The position numbers were made by a program, and so were the translations under genes. Positions 14,630 through 21,491 of a DNA stretch of 22,165 nucleotides are shown piece by piece (the stretch's first letter is position 1; every line of letters begins with the position of its first letter). The DNA lies in the IMG/VR virus record IMGVR_UViG_3300025917_000061, positions 1-22,165 of that record. One strand, 5' to 3'. The notes under the pieces were generated by a model. The model worked only from the letters and a program-made list of their open reading frames with translations. It was not told the DNA's origin and searched no databases. Source of the DNA: a virus.

Positions 14630-15180
14630 CAGTAGATGAACCTTCCGTTGATGTTGTCATTGTCGAGCCTCGGGTCGCGCAGATACCCGGCTGGCCTCGG
14701 CTTCTCGTCCAGCGCAACCGGGGCCACTGCCGCTGGCTGACCCTGCGCCGCCGCGTTTGCTGCAAGTCTTGCAGCAATAGCGGCGCGGCGGGCTTCCATG
14801 TCATAGGGTCGCCCGCCCTGCGCCGCTGCGCGGAGAGCGTTAGGGTCGATCATCCCTCGCGGGTCGCCATAGGTCTGCGTCATGGGAAGCGGCCCGCCAT
14901 AGACGCCATCGCCACGACTGTACGTTGTCGGCCGGTACTCCGCTGGCATACGGGTCATGTCGAGTTCGTCGGATGACAATCGATGGCCCGGCCCGCTCTG
15001 CGAATAATACTGCGAGACCGCATCCTCCGACGGCGCGAAGCCACGGATGTAAGCGGGAGCAAACAGGCCGCTCAGCGCCCCTTCAGGATTGTAGGTCTCG
15101 AACAGACTGCCCATCGCCGGGGCGGCTTGCTCAGCCGGTGGCGGCGGTGCGAACTCGGGTACTGGCGGTGCGGATGGCAT
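14629..15180 (-). CDS. Hypothetical virion-region protein
   Basis: This 183-residue protein begins with a Pro/Ala-rich stretch (P-P-V-P-E-F-A-P-P-P-P). It continues with P-E-G-A-L-S-G-L-F-A-P-A-Y-I-R-G-F and a Tyr/Ser-rich middle, and then an Ala/Arg helix (M-E-A-R-R-A-A-I-A-A-R-L-A-A-N-A-A-A). Asn/Asp-rich residues end it. A GAGGG ribosome-binding site precedes the ATG. It lies between the large tail protein and the GNAT-like protein and is coupled to the latter. No conserved domain was recognised. Position suggests a minor tail or ejection component. Confidence 0.66.
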   Translation of the reverse strand: MPSAPPVPEFAPPPPAEQAAPAMGSLFETYNPEGALSGLFAPAYIRGFAPSEDAVSQYYSQSGPGHRLSSDELDMTRMPAEYRPTTYSRGDGVYGGPLPMTQTYGDPRGMIDPNALRAAAQGGRPYDMEARRAAIAARLAANAAAQGQPAAVAPVALDEKPRPAGYLRDPRLDNDNINGRFIY

Positions 15181-15187
15181 GGTGCCC

Positions 15188-16810
15188 TCAGACGTTTGCG
15201 CCCAGCTTCTCGTACATTGCGGCGATCGAGATCAGTTCGACGTTCGGCTTGCCCTGCTGCGCGACCGCGACCTGCACGATCGGCGCGTGCGAGAAGCCGG
15301 TCTCGCCGATCGACACCCAGCCGGTGTTGCGGACCACTGGCGTGACCAGCGCACTCTCCTGATCCCACAGCGCCTGATCCCACAGGCCCTGATCCCAGAC
15401 GTCCGGCACGCCGGGGTCCGCTGCTGGCACCGGCGGTGTCGGCAAGCGCAGGACGTAATCCGTGCATGCCGCAAGTTGCGGCTGGAACGGTTCGCCGGAC
15501 GACGATGTGAAAGTGGCGCGAGCCTGACGCCAGACCACCGACACCGGCGGGGTCTGGAACATCTCCCAGCCGCCGACCAGTATAGCGGTGTAGGGAAGGC
15601 CGTCATCAAAGCCGGTGCGGTCGGCTTGCATGATGACGCCGCCCTGCGTTCCGAAAAACAAACTGTTGCGCGAGTACAGGAAGCAGGTGGCGTCGTAGCC
15701 GACGAACCGGCACCACGCAGTGGTCTGCGTGTTGACGACAAGGCAGTAGCGTTTGCCGACCGGCCCTCCCGGCGTCGTCACGAATGCGCCGCCGTACTGG
15801 TCCCACTTTTTCATCGTCCACGGCAGATTGTTTTTGTCGGCGACCTCGGCCCGCCACATCGGCTTGATGTTGCGCGTGAGCATTGCGAGTTCGAGTTGGT
15901 CGGCTGTCTTGGTGATCGCTTGCGACAGCGGCGCGATGCCATCCACGGTGGCGATCAGCAAATCACCGCCGATCGACATATGCGCGTTCATGCCCATCGG
16001 CTTGCTGACCTGATAGCGACCCTCTTGCCGCCAGTTCGCTGCGTCGCTCGGATTGCTGCCGGTGAAGATGATCGCCTCGCCTTCGCTGGTGTAGAACACG
16101 CACTTGTCGTCAGTGCCATCACCGGCGTCGATCGACCATGTGGCGCCAAACACCAGCTTGCCGCCCTTGTTGGCGGCGCCAGAAAGCGGAATGACCTGAA
16201 GGGCGCCCTGTATCGAGTTCACATCGAGGTACCAAGCATTCATGCTATCGGCCTCGATGAAGAACAGGCGGCTGCGATACTTCCAGACGTAGACGAGGTT
16301 CTCCCCGGCAGCGACCGGCGTACCGGCTGGTCCAGTGATCTGCCCGCCGTTGAGAACGGTCCACGCCGTGCCGTCGAAGCGCAGCGGCGGGTCGCCGCGA
16401 TCGTTGACGGCGATCAGGAAGTCACCACCGGCATTCGCCATCTGGGTAGCGGCGTAGTTGCCGGACGATTGCCCGCCCTTGACCAGCACCGGCACGCTTG
16501 TGGTTACGTCGTACAGCTTGGTGTCGTTAGCAGCGAACATCCTCTCGGCAGTGGCGCTCTTGTACTCAAAACCTGAAACGACCGGCAGTTGCTCAGGCAG
16601 GGCGCACCAGCGTGTGCAGCCGCCGCGCAGCTTGACGCCGCGCATGGTCGGCACCCAGTTGTCGCAGATGATGGCGGCGCCCGGCTGCATGAAGGTGTAG
16701 TTCTCGCTCTGCACGATGCCGCGTGTCGGCGCCGGGATGATGTACGGCGTCGAGCGTTGTGCCATCTGCGGCGGCACCGGCACCCTGCGAAATGCTTGGT
16801 GAAGGCTCAT
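15188..16810 (-). CDS. Large tail (nozzle/stabilisation-type) structural protein
   Basis: This 540-residue protein starts with a Pro-rich segment, then P-G-A-A-I-I-C-D-N-W-V-P-T-M-R-G-V-K-L-R-G-G (43-64), typical of podovirus tail nozzle or P22 gp10-like stabilisation proteins. The body is a series of beta strands with aromatic turns (P-L-R-F-D-G-T-A-W and A-M-Y-E-K-L-G at the end). It begins with ATGA overlapping the adaptor stop at 16807-16810. A three-unit W-D-Q repeat occurs late in the protein. It probably binds below the adaptor to close or extend the tail. The exact family is from memory, and other tail-tube assignments are possible. Confidence 0.72.
   Translation of the reverse strand: MSLHQAFRRVPVPPQMAQRSTPYIIPAPTRGIVQSENYTFMQPGAAIICDNWVPTMRGVKLRGGCTRWCALPEQLPVVSGFEYKSATAERMFAANDTKLYDVTTSVPVLVKGGQSSGNYAATQMANAGGDFLIAVNDRGDPPLRFDGTAWTVLNGGQITGPAGTPVAAGENLVYVWKYRSRLFFIEADSMNAWYLDVNSIQGALQVIPLSGAANKGGKLVFGATWSIDAGDGTDDKCVFYTSEGEAIIFTGSNPSDAANWRQEGRYQVSKPMGMNAHMSIGGDLLIATVDGIAPLSQAITKTADQLELAMLTRNIKPMWRAEVADKNNLPWTMKKWDQYGGAFVTTPGGPVGKRYCLVVNTQTTAWCRFVGYDATCFLYSRNSLFFGTQGGVIMQADRTGFDDGLPYTAILVGGWEMFQTPPVSVVWRQARATFTSSSGEPFQPQLAACTDYVLRLPTPPVPAADPGVPDVWDQGLWDQALWDQESALVTPVVRNTGWVSIGETGFSHAPIVQVAVAQQGKPNVELISIAAMYEKLGANV
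15358..15402 (-). repeat. 15-bp tandem repeat encoding W-D-Q units
   Basis: Three consecutive 15-bp units start with CCTGATCCCA on the plus strand at 15358, 15373 and 15388. The first two differ at only two bases. On the minus strand they encode V-W-D-Q-G, L-W-D-Q-A and L-W-D-Q-E within the large tail protein. Related tryptophan-repeat strips are known in podovirus tail proteins. Confidence 0.85.
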
Positions 16811-17517
16811 GGCGTCGGCGCCGGGAATGGATAGGCAGTGGCGGCGTTGGCGGAGATCGGTGTGCGGCCAATGTAGATCGGCGCTGGCTGGTCAGTCCCC
16901 ATCGCCATCGTGAGGGCGTCGCCGTACGTCCCCATGTCCTCGGTGTAAGGCGTGCCCTTGTACGCTTTCCACTGCCAGATCATGCCCAGCTTCAGCAGCC
17001 GGTCGCCCAGCACGAAGCTGTCGCCGTCGGCCATGAAGGCGTCACCGGCGCCTCCGGCGGCGAGTGTGATGCAGTTCTTGTGCAGGTAGGCAAACGTCGC
17101 AGTCTGGCCGACCTTCAGCACAGGCTGGATGTGCATCTTCCCGCCCATGATCGTCCACTCGCCGCGAGTGTCGTAGTTGCCCTGCGCCCGGCGCTGTATC
17201 CACTCATCGGTGTCAACGATGAAGCGCATCGGGAACTGCGTCTGCGTGGAGCGCCAGACGTTCGCCGTGAGCAGCATGCGCTTGTAGTCTGCCGGGAGGT
17301 CGAAGGCGGTCTTGATACCGTCGCCGGTCATGACCGCCATCACCTTCAGCACTGTCCACTCGCGGGTGTCGTACGAGATGCGCTGCGCCATCTCGTTGGC
17401 GAGCGAAAGCATCTCCTGCATCGTGCGGTTGCCGGTGATACTGGTAAATACGGAAGTCGGCGGGATCAGAACGCCGACTGCCGCGCAGACATCCTTCGTC
17501 ACCGACAGTAACGTCAT
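16807..17517 (-). CDS. Head-to-tail adaptor (SU10/P22 gp4-type)
   Basis: This 236-residue protein opens with M-T-L-L-S-V-T-K-D-V-C-A-A-V-G-V, then M-L-S-L-A-N-E-M-A-Q-R-I-S-Y-D-T-R-E-W. This is the helical start typical of SU10-like adaptor proteins, where a tryptophan closes the helix. A beta part with F-D-L-P-A-D-Y-K-R-M follows (the D-L-P-x-D-Y-x-R phrase is a family hallmark). The C-terminus has W-Q-W-K-A-Y-K-G. These proteins form a ring under the portal and connect head to tail. Position directly after capsid genes and before the tail protein agrees. The start overlaps the previous stop as TGATG at 17515-17519. Confidence 0.8.
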   Translation of the reverse strand: MTLLSVTKDVCAAVGVLIPPTSVFTSITGNRTMQEMLSLANEMAQRISYDTREWTVLKVMAVMTGDGIKTAFDLPADYKRMLLTANVWRSTQTQFPMRFIVDTDEWIQRRAQGNYDTRGEWTIMGGKMHIQPVLKVGQTATFAYLHKNCITLAAGGAGDAFMADGDSFVLGDRLLKLGMIWQWKAYKGTPYTEDMGTYGDALTMAMGTDQPAPIYIGRTPISANAATAYPFPAPTP

Positions 17518-18209
17518 CAGGTCACCTTGGATTGTGCCTCCGTCGCCATCCGCACGAGCGTCTTGCGATTGAGCGAACCGTGGGGTGCGCGTCCGGTATT
17601 GGTCGCAATGAAGTCACGCAGCATATCGAGCGTCATGTTCTCGAAAGGATCGCCACCTTCGCTCTGCCGCACTTTGGCATCCTCTTCGAGGATGGCATTG
17701 CGGGCCTTGAGCGCCTCGACCTCGGCGAGCAGCGCCGCATTCGGAGCGCCCTGTCGGCTCTCGGCGATGAACTCCTGCGCCTTGTTTTTTAGGTCGCGAC
17801 CTCCCTGACCAAGGTTCTTCAGTTCCTGCCCATCGACAGATGCCAGCGCCTCCACAGTGTAGATGTTGAGAGCGCGAAGTTCAGCCCGGCGGGCCTCGGT
17901 GAGAAAGGGCACATGCTGGAGCGGCGTGCCGCTCTTGGTCTGCGCGGTGTGCGACTTAAATTGCTGATACTGGCGCGAAAACCGTTCGGCATAGGTGACG
18001 CGGGTCTGCTCGCCAGTCGTCGGGTCGTTCATCCAGTGCGAGAATGCCGTCGCCGGAAATACCGACACGCTGCGCGAGCCGGGAAAACGGATCTCAACGA
18101 TCTCCATGTCGTCATAGATCGGTCGGCCTTCCTTCGCCGACCTGTCCTCGTTCTTGATCGCGTGATGCTTGAACAGCGCGACTACTGCTTCATCGGGATC
18201 TTTTGGCAT
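17517..18209 (-). CDS. Helix-hairpin-helix protein between capsid and adaptor
   Basis: The ATG at 18209 was chosen because GGAG lies eight bases upstream; a GTG at 18266 would add 19 residues but starts inside a stem-loop. The 230-residue protein has a beta part (I-Y-D-D-M-E-I-V-E-I-R-F-P-G) and then T-Y-A-E-R-F-x-R-Q-Y-Q-Q-F-K. A helix-hairpin-helix-like segment follows at 107-148 (L-R-A-L-N-I-Y-T-V-E-A-L-A, then L-K-N-L-G-x-x-G-R-D-L-K). A short coiled coil lies at 157-182 and a SAP/HeH-like end at 192-222 (L-D-M-L-R-D-F-I-A-T-N-T-G). The family recurs beside capsid genes of related phages with no known function. The motifs hint at DNA contact inside the head. Confidence 0.7.
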   Translation of the reverse strand: MPKDPDEAVVALFKHHAIKNEDRSAKEGRPIYDDMEIVEIRFPGSRSVSVFPATAFSHWMNDPTTGEQTRVTYAERFSRQYQQFKSHTAQTKSGTPLQHVPFLTEARRAELRALNIYTVEALASVDGQELKNLGQGGRDLKNKAQEFIAESRQGAPNAALLAEVEALKARNAILEEDAKVRQSEGGDPFENMTLDMLRDFIATNTGRAPHGSLNRKTLVRMATEAQSKVT

Positions 18210-18237
18210 TTTCAATTCTCCGTCTGAGGGAATGGGG

Positions 18238-18300
18238 CTGGAGCCGTCATCGGGGGTTAGGGACACCTGTTTTCGGGACTGGTGACGATGACGGCTCCAG
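18238..18300 (-). promoter_or_regulatory. Perfect 15-bp inverted repeat after the capsid gene
   Basis: CTGGAGCCGTCATCG (18238-18252) and CGATGACGGCTCCAG (18286-18300) are exactly complementary across 33 bases. Inside the loop, CACC (18264-18267) and GGTG (18281-18284) could extend the structure. No U-tract follows on either strand, so it is not an intrinsic terminator. It sits in the only sizeable gap of the late operon, directly after the capsid gene, and could act as an RNase III site or a 3'-end stabiliser that raises capsid mRNA. Confidence 0.72.
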
Positions 18301-18304
18301 TTTT

Positions 18305-18322
18305 TTCGGAGTGACCTCCGAA
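18305..18322 (-). promoter_or_regulatory. Second stem-loop directly behind the capsid stop
   Basis: TTCGGAG (18305-18311) pairs with CTCCGAA (18316-18322) around a four-base loop, ending two bases from the capsid stop codon at 18324-18326. On the minus strand the stem is followed by an A-run, not a U-run, so it does not look like a terminator. Together with the repeat at 18238-18300 it makes this gap strongly structured. Confidence 0.62.
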
Positions 18323-18323
18323 G

Positions 18324-19343
18324 CTAGGTGGCCGGGTTGCTGTCGTAGAAGCGCCAGTTGAAGAGCGGGTTGACCTGCGTCAACTCACCCATCCAGCCAA
18401 TGAACTGCGCGATGGCGTCCTTATCGATGGGCATCTGGCCCTCGCCGTCGAACAGGTTGTCGAAGTTTCTGTTCGGGTGGTACCGCAGCCGGAAGCTGTC
18501 GGTGTTCAGCCCAAAGGTCGTGTTTGCTGGCATGTTGGAGCCAATGCCGCCGTCGAGGACGATCTCGGCCCGCTTGCCGCCACCGATATACTCGACTGAA
18601 GAAAAGCCCAGCTTGCCCAGAGAAGTCTCGTTGGTCTGCCGCTGGATGGCGACAGTCGCCGCGTCGTAGGCCGCGTAATGCTCGGGCGACATGATCAGCA
18701 GGTCGGCGTAGTCCTTGCCGCGAGACTGCTTGGTCATGATGTAGTTGAGCATCGGGCGGATAGTCGTTGACAGCACCTGCGTGCCGATAGCCGTCGCCAT
18801 CGTCTGCGCATCGTACGCCTTGGTCTGCCAGATCGCGTTGGTGCGATCGATGCCGCCGTACAATCCGCTGTTGGTGACGATCGGCACCGCAGTCGCGAGG
18901 CCGGTGAGTTGCTTGCCGCCGTTGGCGGTGCCGTCGGAGTACAGCGCGGCGTCCATGACATCTTCCAGCGAGCGCTCGGCGGCGTCGATGTAGCTGTCGT
19001 AGACGTCCATCAACTGGGCCTCGCCCTCGTTGTTCAGGATTTCCTGCATCGAAAGGATGACAGGAACGACGACCATCTTCGGGTCGAAGTAGGCGTCGTT
19101 GAACAGGTCGATGGCGGGGTTCAGCAACTGGTCGTAGCCGCTGTACCACTGCGCGACTTGCTTGGCGATCTGGAGTGTCTGTCGAATGCGCGGACCCGAA
19201 TATGTCTGCCAAAGGCCCTTACGCCGCATGACGGCGAGCAGAGCGTTGTTCGCCGACACGAGATCTTGGTATCCGCTCGAACGATCTTCGAGCGCCATCG
19301 AAAGTATCTGCTGATAAGCAGCATTAGCGTTGATGTTCGGCAT
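18324..19343 (-). CDS. Major capsid protein
   Basis: This 339-residue protein is the size of a typical HK97-fold coat protein. It has a helical N-terminus (A-A-Y-Q-Q-I-L-S-M-A-L-E-D), then M-V-V-V-P-V-I-L-S-M-Q-E and a long helix D-A-A-E-R-S-L-E-D-V-M-D-A-A-L-Y. The phrase S-D-G-T-A-N-G-G-K-Q-L-T-G-L-A with a following Y-G-G-I-D-R-T is a hallmark of a common phage coat-protein family. The end (Q-F-I-G-W-M-G-E-L-T) is also typical. GAGGA precedes the ATG. It directly follows the scaffold-like gene, as in many podoviruses. It should form the icosahedral shell. Confidence 0.9.
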   Translation of the reverse strand: MPNINANAAYQQILSMALEDRSSGYQDLVSANNALLAVMRRKGLWQTYSGPRIRQTLQIAKQVAQWYSGYDQLLNPAIDLFNDAYFDPKMVVVPVILSMQEILNNEGEAQLMDVYDSYIDAAERSLEDVMDAALYSDGTANGGKQLTGLATAVPIVTNSGLYGGIDRTNAIWQTKAYDAQTMATAIGTQVLSTTIRPMLNYIMTKQSRGKDYADLLIMSPEHYAAYDAATVAIQRQTNETSLGKLGFSSVEYIGGGKRAEIVLDGGIGSNMPANTTFGLNTDSFRLRYHPNRNFDNLFDGEGQMPIDKDAIAQFIGWMGELTQVNPLFNWRFYDSNPAT

Positions 19344-19359
19344 CTGCCGTCCTCAGAAT

Positions 19360-20607
19360 TTAGACGCTGCCATTCACCCGCTTTATTGCGTTTGAAATGG
19401 CTTCGCGTCGGCCAATCGGTTTATCGCTTTTCCGCCGCTGCCCTTCTGAGGGGCCAGCATCTGGAGCGCCGGAAATCGACTTGTCTGATCGGGTCTGAGC
19501 CGGTGTGCCGTTGCGGGTCTGAGCCGCTCGTCCTGAAGCGGGGCGGAGCCTTTCGGCTCTCAGGTACGCGGTCTCGAGGTCGAAACCGAATTTAAGTTCC
19601 TGTTCTATCAGGTCGCCCAATTCGTCAAACCTCGGATGCGTGTCAGCGAACTGATCCACGGCTGACCGTGTTTGACCGAATACTTTCTCAGTCTGCATTG
19701 CTTGGACGTTTTGCGCAAGAGACTGCACGATCTGGTGCAGTTGGCCGATCTGATGCGTCTGCGCCTGTTGCGCGTTGCCCTGCTGGATGAGCCGGTGCTG
19801 ATCGGGGTTCTGCTGGAGAATATGATAGGCGACGTCGCGCAGCGTCAGCTTGTGCCCCTCGTTCGTCCGCAGGTTCAGGTTGCTGATGATGACGTCGAGA
19901 CCACCGACGACATCCTGCCGCAGCTTCTGCTCCATGCCGACGTAGTTCGTGAGCGCCCGCGCCAGCGTCGTGCCATGCTGGCTCGCCATCTGGTGGAAAT
20001 GGCGTATGGTGTTCATCTCCTCATGGTCGCCACGGTACTGCCGGTATGCGCCATCGAACTCCTTCGCCATTCGATAGACCTCGCCGCGCACTCCTTCTGG
20101 TGCCGACGCCCACTCCTGCTTACCGCGCTCGGAAAATCGCGGTGGCGGCTCTCTATAAGGCGCATTTTCGGGAAGCGGCGCGGATGGTTTACCGGCGTCT
20201 GGCGCCTGACGCGCTGATTGACGCCCCGCCTCCGCCTGATCCGGCGCCTTCGCAAAGCGGCCACCCTCCCGATACCGCTCCGGCTTCTTCGCCTCCGGCT
20301 TCTCGCCCTTTTCCTTCTCCATAGTCTCGGGCGGGTTGTTGTCGCCCATGCCGCGCTTGACCACTTTCTTATGCTCGGGCTGCTCCTCGACGTTGGCCCG
20401 CTCGAAAGCCTTCTGGATGGCCTCACGGCGACTGGGCGGACGTCCCTTGCCGCCCTCCAGATCTCCGACCGGCGCGTCCGGCGCCTGTGGCCCAACCGGC
20501 TTGGGTGCGCTGGCCGGGTTCTGGTCGATCACCACCTCGCCAGTGGACGGTGCCGGTGCTGACGGTGCTGACGCCGGTGCTGGAGGCGCAATGTTGGTGT
20601 CGGACAT
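19360..20607 (-). CDS. Scaffolding-like protein upstream of the capsid gene
   Basis: This 415-residue acidic/basic helical protein has a disordered Pro/Ala-rich N-terminus. A charged stretch follows (K-K-V-V-K-R-G-M-G-D-N-N-P-P-E-T), with helices at 150-340 (including H-Q-M-A-S-Q-H and Q-I-G-Q-L-H-Q-I-V-Q-S-L-A-Q-N-V). The C-terminal end is basic. Size, composition and place immediately before the coat gene fit a capsid scaffold. The motif R-R-E-A-I-x-x-A-x-x-R occurs at residues 60-70 and again near the C-terminus, where scaffold proteins often bind the coat protein. GGGAG precedes the ATG, and a perfect palindrome lies upstream at 20637-20650. Confidence 0.8.
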   Translation of the reverse strand: MSDTNIAPPAPASAPSAPAPSTGEVVIDQNPASAPKPVGPQAPDAPVGDLEGGKGRPPSRREAIQKAFERANVEEQPEHKKVVKRGMGDNNPPETMEKEKGEKPEAKKPERYREGGRFAKAPDQAEAGRQSARQAPDAGKPSAPLPENAPYREPPPRFSERGKQEWASAPEGVRGEVYRMAKEFDGAYRQYRGDHEEMNTIRHFHQMASQHGTTLARALTNYVGMEQKLRQDVVGGLDVIISNLNLRTNEGHKLTLRDVAYHILQQNPDQHRLIQQGNAQQAQTHQIGQLHQIVQSLAQNVQAMQTEKVFGQTRSAVDQFADTHPRFDELGDLIEQELKFGFDLETAYLRAERLRPASGRAAQTRNGTPAQTRSDKSISGAPDAGPSEGQRRKSDKPIGRREAISNAIKRVNGSV

Positions 20608-20636
20608 TTGAAACTCCCTGCCGGTCTGAGCGGCTG

Positions 20637-20650
20637 TTGATCTAGATCAA
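20637..20650. promoter_or_regulatory. Perfect 14-bp palindrome resembling an FNR/FixK box
   Basis: TTGATCTAGATCAA is identical on both strands. It matches the FNR-type consensus TTGAT-N4-ATCAA and the alphaproteobacterial FixK-type TTGA-N6-TCAA. It overlaps the stop codon of the small gene at 20817-20647 and is centred about 37 bases before the scaffold start codon. No convincing -35/-10 pair is visible beside it, so control by such a regulator is only a possibility. Confidence 0.5.
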
Positions 20651-20817
20651 TTCCCGTTTCGTACTTTGCGGATCGCCTTCCTGATCGTGTCGCGTCGCTT
20701 GTCGGCGCGGTAGAAGTCCCGCGCCACCGACTGGCTGATGCCAGCCTTGGCGGCGAACCCGGCGTCATGCGCCGCAATCCGCATGAACTTCTTCTGTCTA
20801 GGCGAGGTGCTTGGCAC
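20647..20817 (-). CDS. Small GTG-start phage protein (56 aa)
   Basis: The frame reads M-P-S-T-S-P-R-Q-K-K-F-M-R-I-A-A-H-D-A-G-F, then A-A-K-A-G-I-S-Q-S-V-A-R-D-F-Y-R-A-D-K, and ends R-R-D-T-I-R-K-A-I-R-K-V-R-N-G-N. The pattern S-P-x-Q-x-x-F-M, F-A-x-K-x-G-I-x-Q-x-V-A and F-x-x-A-D-K is that of a widespread family of short phage proteins of unknown role. The GTG at 20817 keeps this whole pattern; the later ATG at 20784 would cut it. A purine-rich AAGGCAGG precedes the GTG. It overlaps the previous gene by 20 bases. Its end carries the RR-x-x-I motif also seen in the scaffold. Confidence 0.72.
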   Translation of the reverse strand: MPSTSPRQKKFMRIAAHDAGFAAKAGISQSVARDFYRADKRRDTIRKAIRKVRNGN

Positions 20818-21124
20818 GATGCCCTGCCTTATAGCGCTCGAGCGCCTTCTTCAGCGTTGCTCGTCTGGCCTCTTTTTCTTTCCGGCCCGCCGTCGCGCGT
20901 TCTTTGGGCCTGAACTTCTCAGTTCCGACCTCGATGAGGCCGTGCGCTCTGCCGACGGCGCGGAAGGTGGCCTTTGAAGTGTAAAACCGCCCATCCACCT
21001 GCTCAGTCGGCTCCATAGTGTCGCTAATGACATAGGGCACCGCCAGATCACTTCGCGCTGGGGCGATTTGCCTTTTGTCGATGCGCCACTTTCCCGGCGC
21101 CACTTCGGTCAGCTTCGCTGTCAT
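20798..21124 (-). CDS. Small basic phage protein upstream of scaffold
   Basis: The ATG at 21124 is chosen because the family normally starts M-T-x-K-L; a TTG at 21142 in the same frame is an alternative. The 108-residue protein reads L-T-E-V-A-P-G-K-W-R, then V-P-Y-V-I-S-D-T-M-E-P-T-E-Q-V-D-G-R-F-Y-T-S-K-A-T-F-R-A-V-G-R. This central phrase recurs in a phage protein family located near capsid genes, with unknown function. The C-terminus is strongly basic and holds R-R-A-T-L-K-K-A-L-E-R. The gene overlaps the preceding gene by 77 bases and the next by 20. The family resemblance is from memory. Confidence 0.66.
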   Translation of the reverse strand: MTAKLTEVAPGKWRIDKRQIAPARSDLAVPYVISDTMEPTEQVDGRFYTSKATFRAVGRAHGLIEVGTEKFRPKERATAGRKEKEARRATLKKALERYKAGHRAKHLA

Positions 21125-21311
21125 TTGTTTCTCGTGAAACAAGCGGCGGCGCCACGAAGGTCACCGGCAGTCCGTAGACCGCGACCTTGGTCACCGCCAC
21201 GCCATACTTGTTCGCCGCCTCCGTCACCGGCATTCCAAGACCCGGCTTGGTTGCTGTGACATCGACAACAGGCATGCCGCCCGCTGCTACCGTAACGACC
21301 GGCATGCCCAT
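21048..21311 (-). CDS. Small phage protein with repeated M-P-V-V/T phrases
   Basis: The first 55 residues are built from repeats: G-M-P-V-V-T-V-A-A, G-M-P-V-V-D-V-T-A-T, G-M-P-V-T-E-A-A, then V-A-V-T-K-V-A and G-L-P-V-T-F-V. The repeated G-x-P-V-x-x-V unit looks like a small beta structure and is found in short proteins of related phages, function unknown. AGGAG precedes the ATG at 21311 with good spacing. The last 30 residues (rich in Asn, Asp, Lys and Arg) overlap the next gene by 77 bases in another frame, so a shorter functional core is likely. Confidence 0.68.
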   Translation of the reverse strand: MGMPVVTVAAGGMPVVDVTATKPGLGMPVTEAANKYGVAVTKVAVYGLPVTFVAPPLVSRETNDSEADRSGAGKVAHRQKANRPSAK

Positions 21312-21320
21312 GTCTGTCTC

Positions 21321-21491
21321 CTACTTCTTCGATCGCTTGTCGTCCGGCTTCTGATCGTCCGGCTTCTGATCCTCCGGCACCGCTCCCGATCCCGGCGGCT
21401 CGTTGATGCTCACCGGGGTGTTGGTGGTGTCCGGTGTTTTCGGCGCCTCCGTCTTAGGCTCCGGCGTCTTATGCTCTGGCTCCCTTGCCAT
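21321..21491 (-). CDS. 56-aa Pro/Lys/Asp-rich linker protein
   Basis: The frame from the ATG at 21491 gives M-A-R-E-P-E-H-K-T-P-E-P-K-T-E-A-P-K-T-P and ends D-Q-K-P-D-D-Q-K-P-D-D-K-R-S-K-K. It is supported by GAGGAG seven bases upstream, a stop at 21321-21323, and the next gene's AGGAG immediately behind. The product is disordered and strongly charged, with the repeat D-Q-K-P-D. It carries V-S-I-N-E-P-P-G, a phrase also present twice in the preceding TIG protein. It overlaps that gene by 23 bases. A tether or linker in the head region is plausible; nothing more can be said. Confidence 0.66.
   Translation of the reverse strand: MAREPEHKTPEPKTEAPKTPDTTNTPVSINEPPGSGAVPEDQKPDDQKPDDKRSKK

Noticed and set aside
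18210-18266. A GTG start at 18266 for the helix-hairpin-helix gene.
   Set aside because: It lies within the loop of the 15-bp stem and lacks a ribosome-binding site, while the ATG at 18209 has GGAG.
18238-18322. The post-capsid stem-loops as an intrinsic terminator.
   Set aside because: Neither stem is followed by a U-tract on the minus strand, and the operon clearly continues with overlapping genes.
20529-20777. A minus-strand 82-codon frame across the palindrome.
   Set aside because: It is Arg/Ser/Thr-rich and overlaps two supported genes, and the alternative frame with the GTG start fits a known protein pattern.
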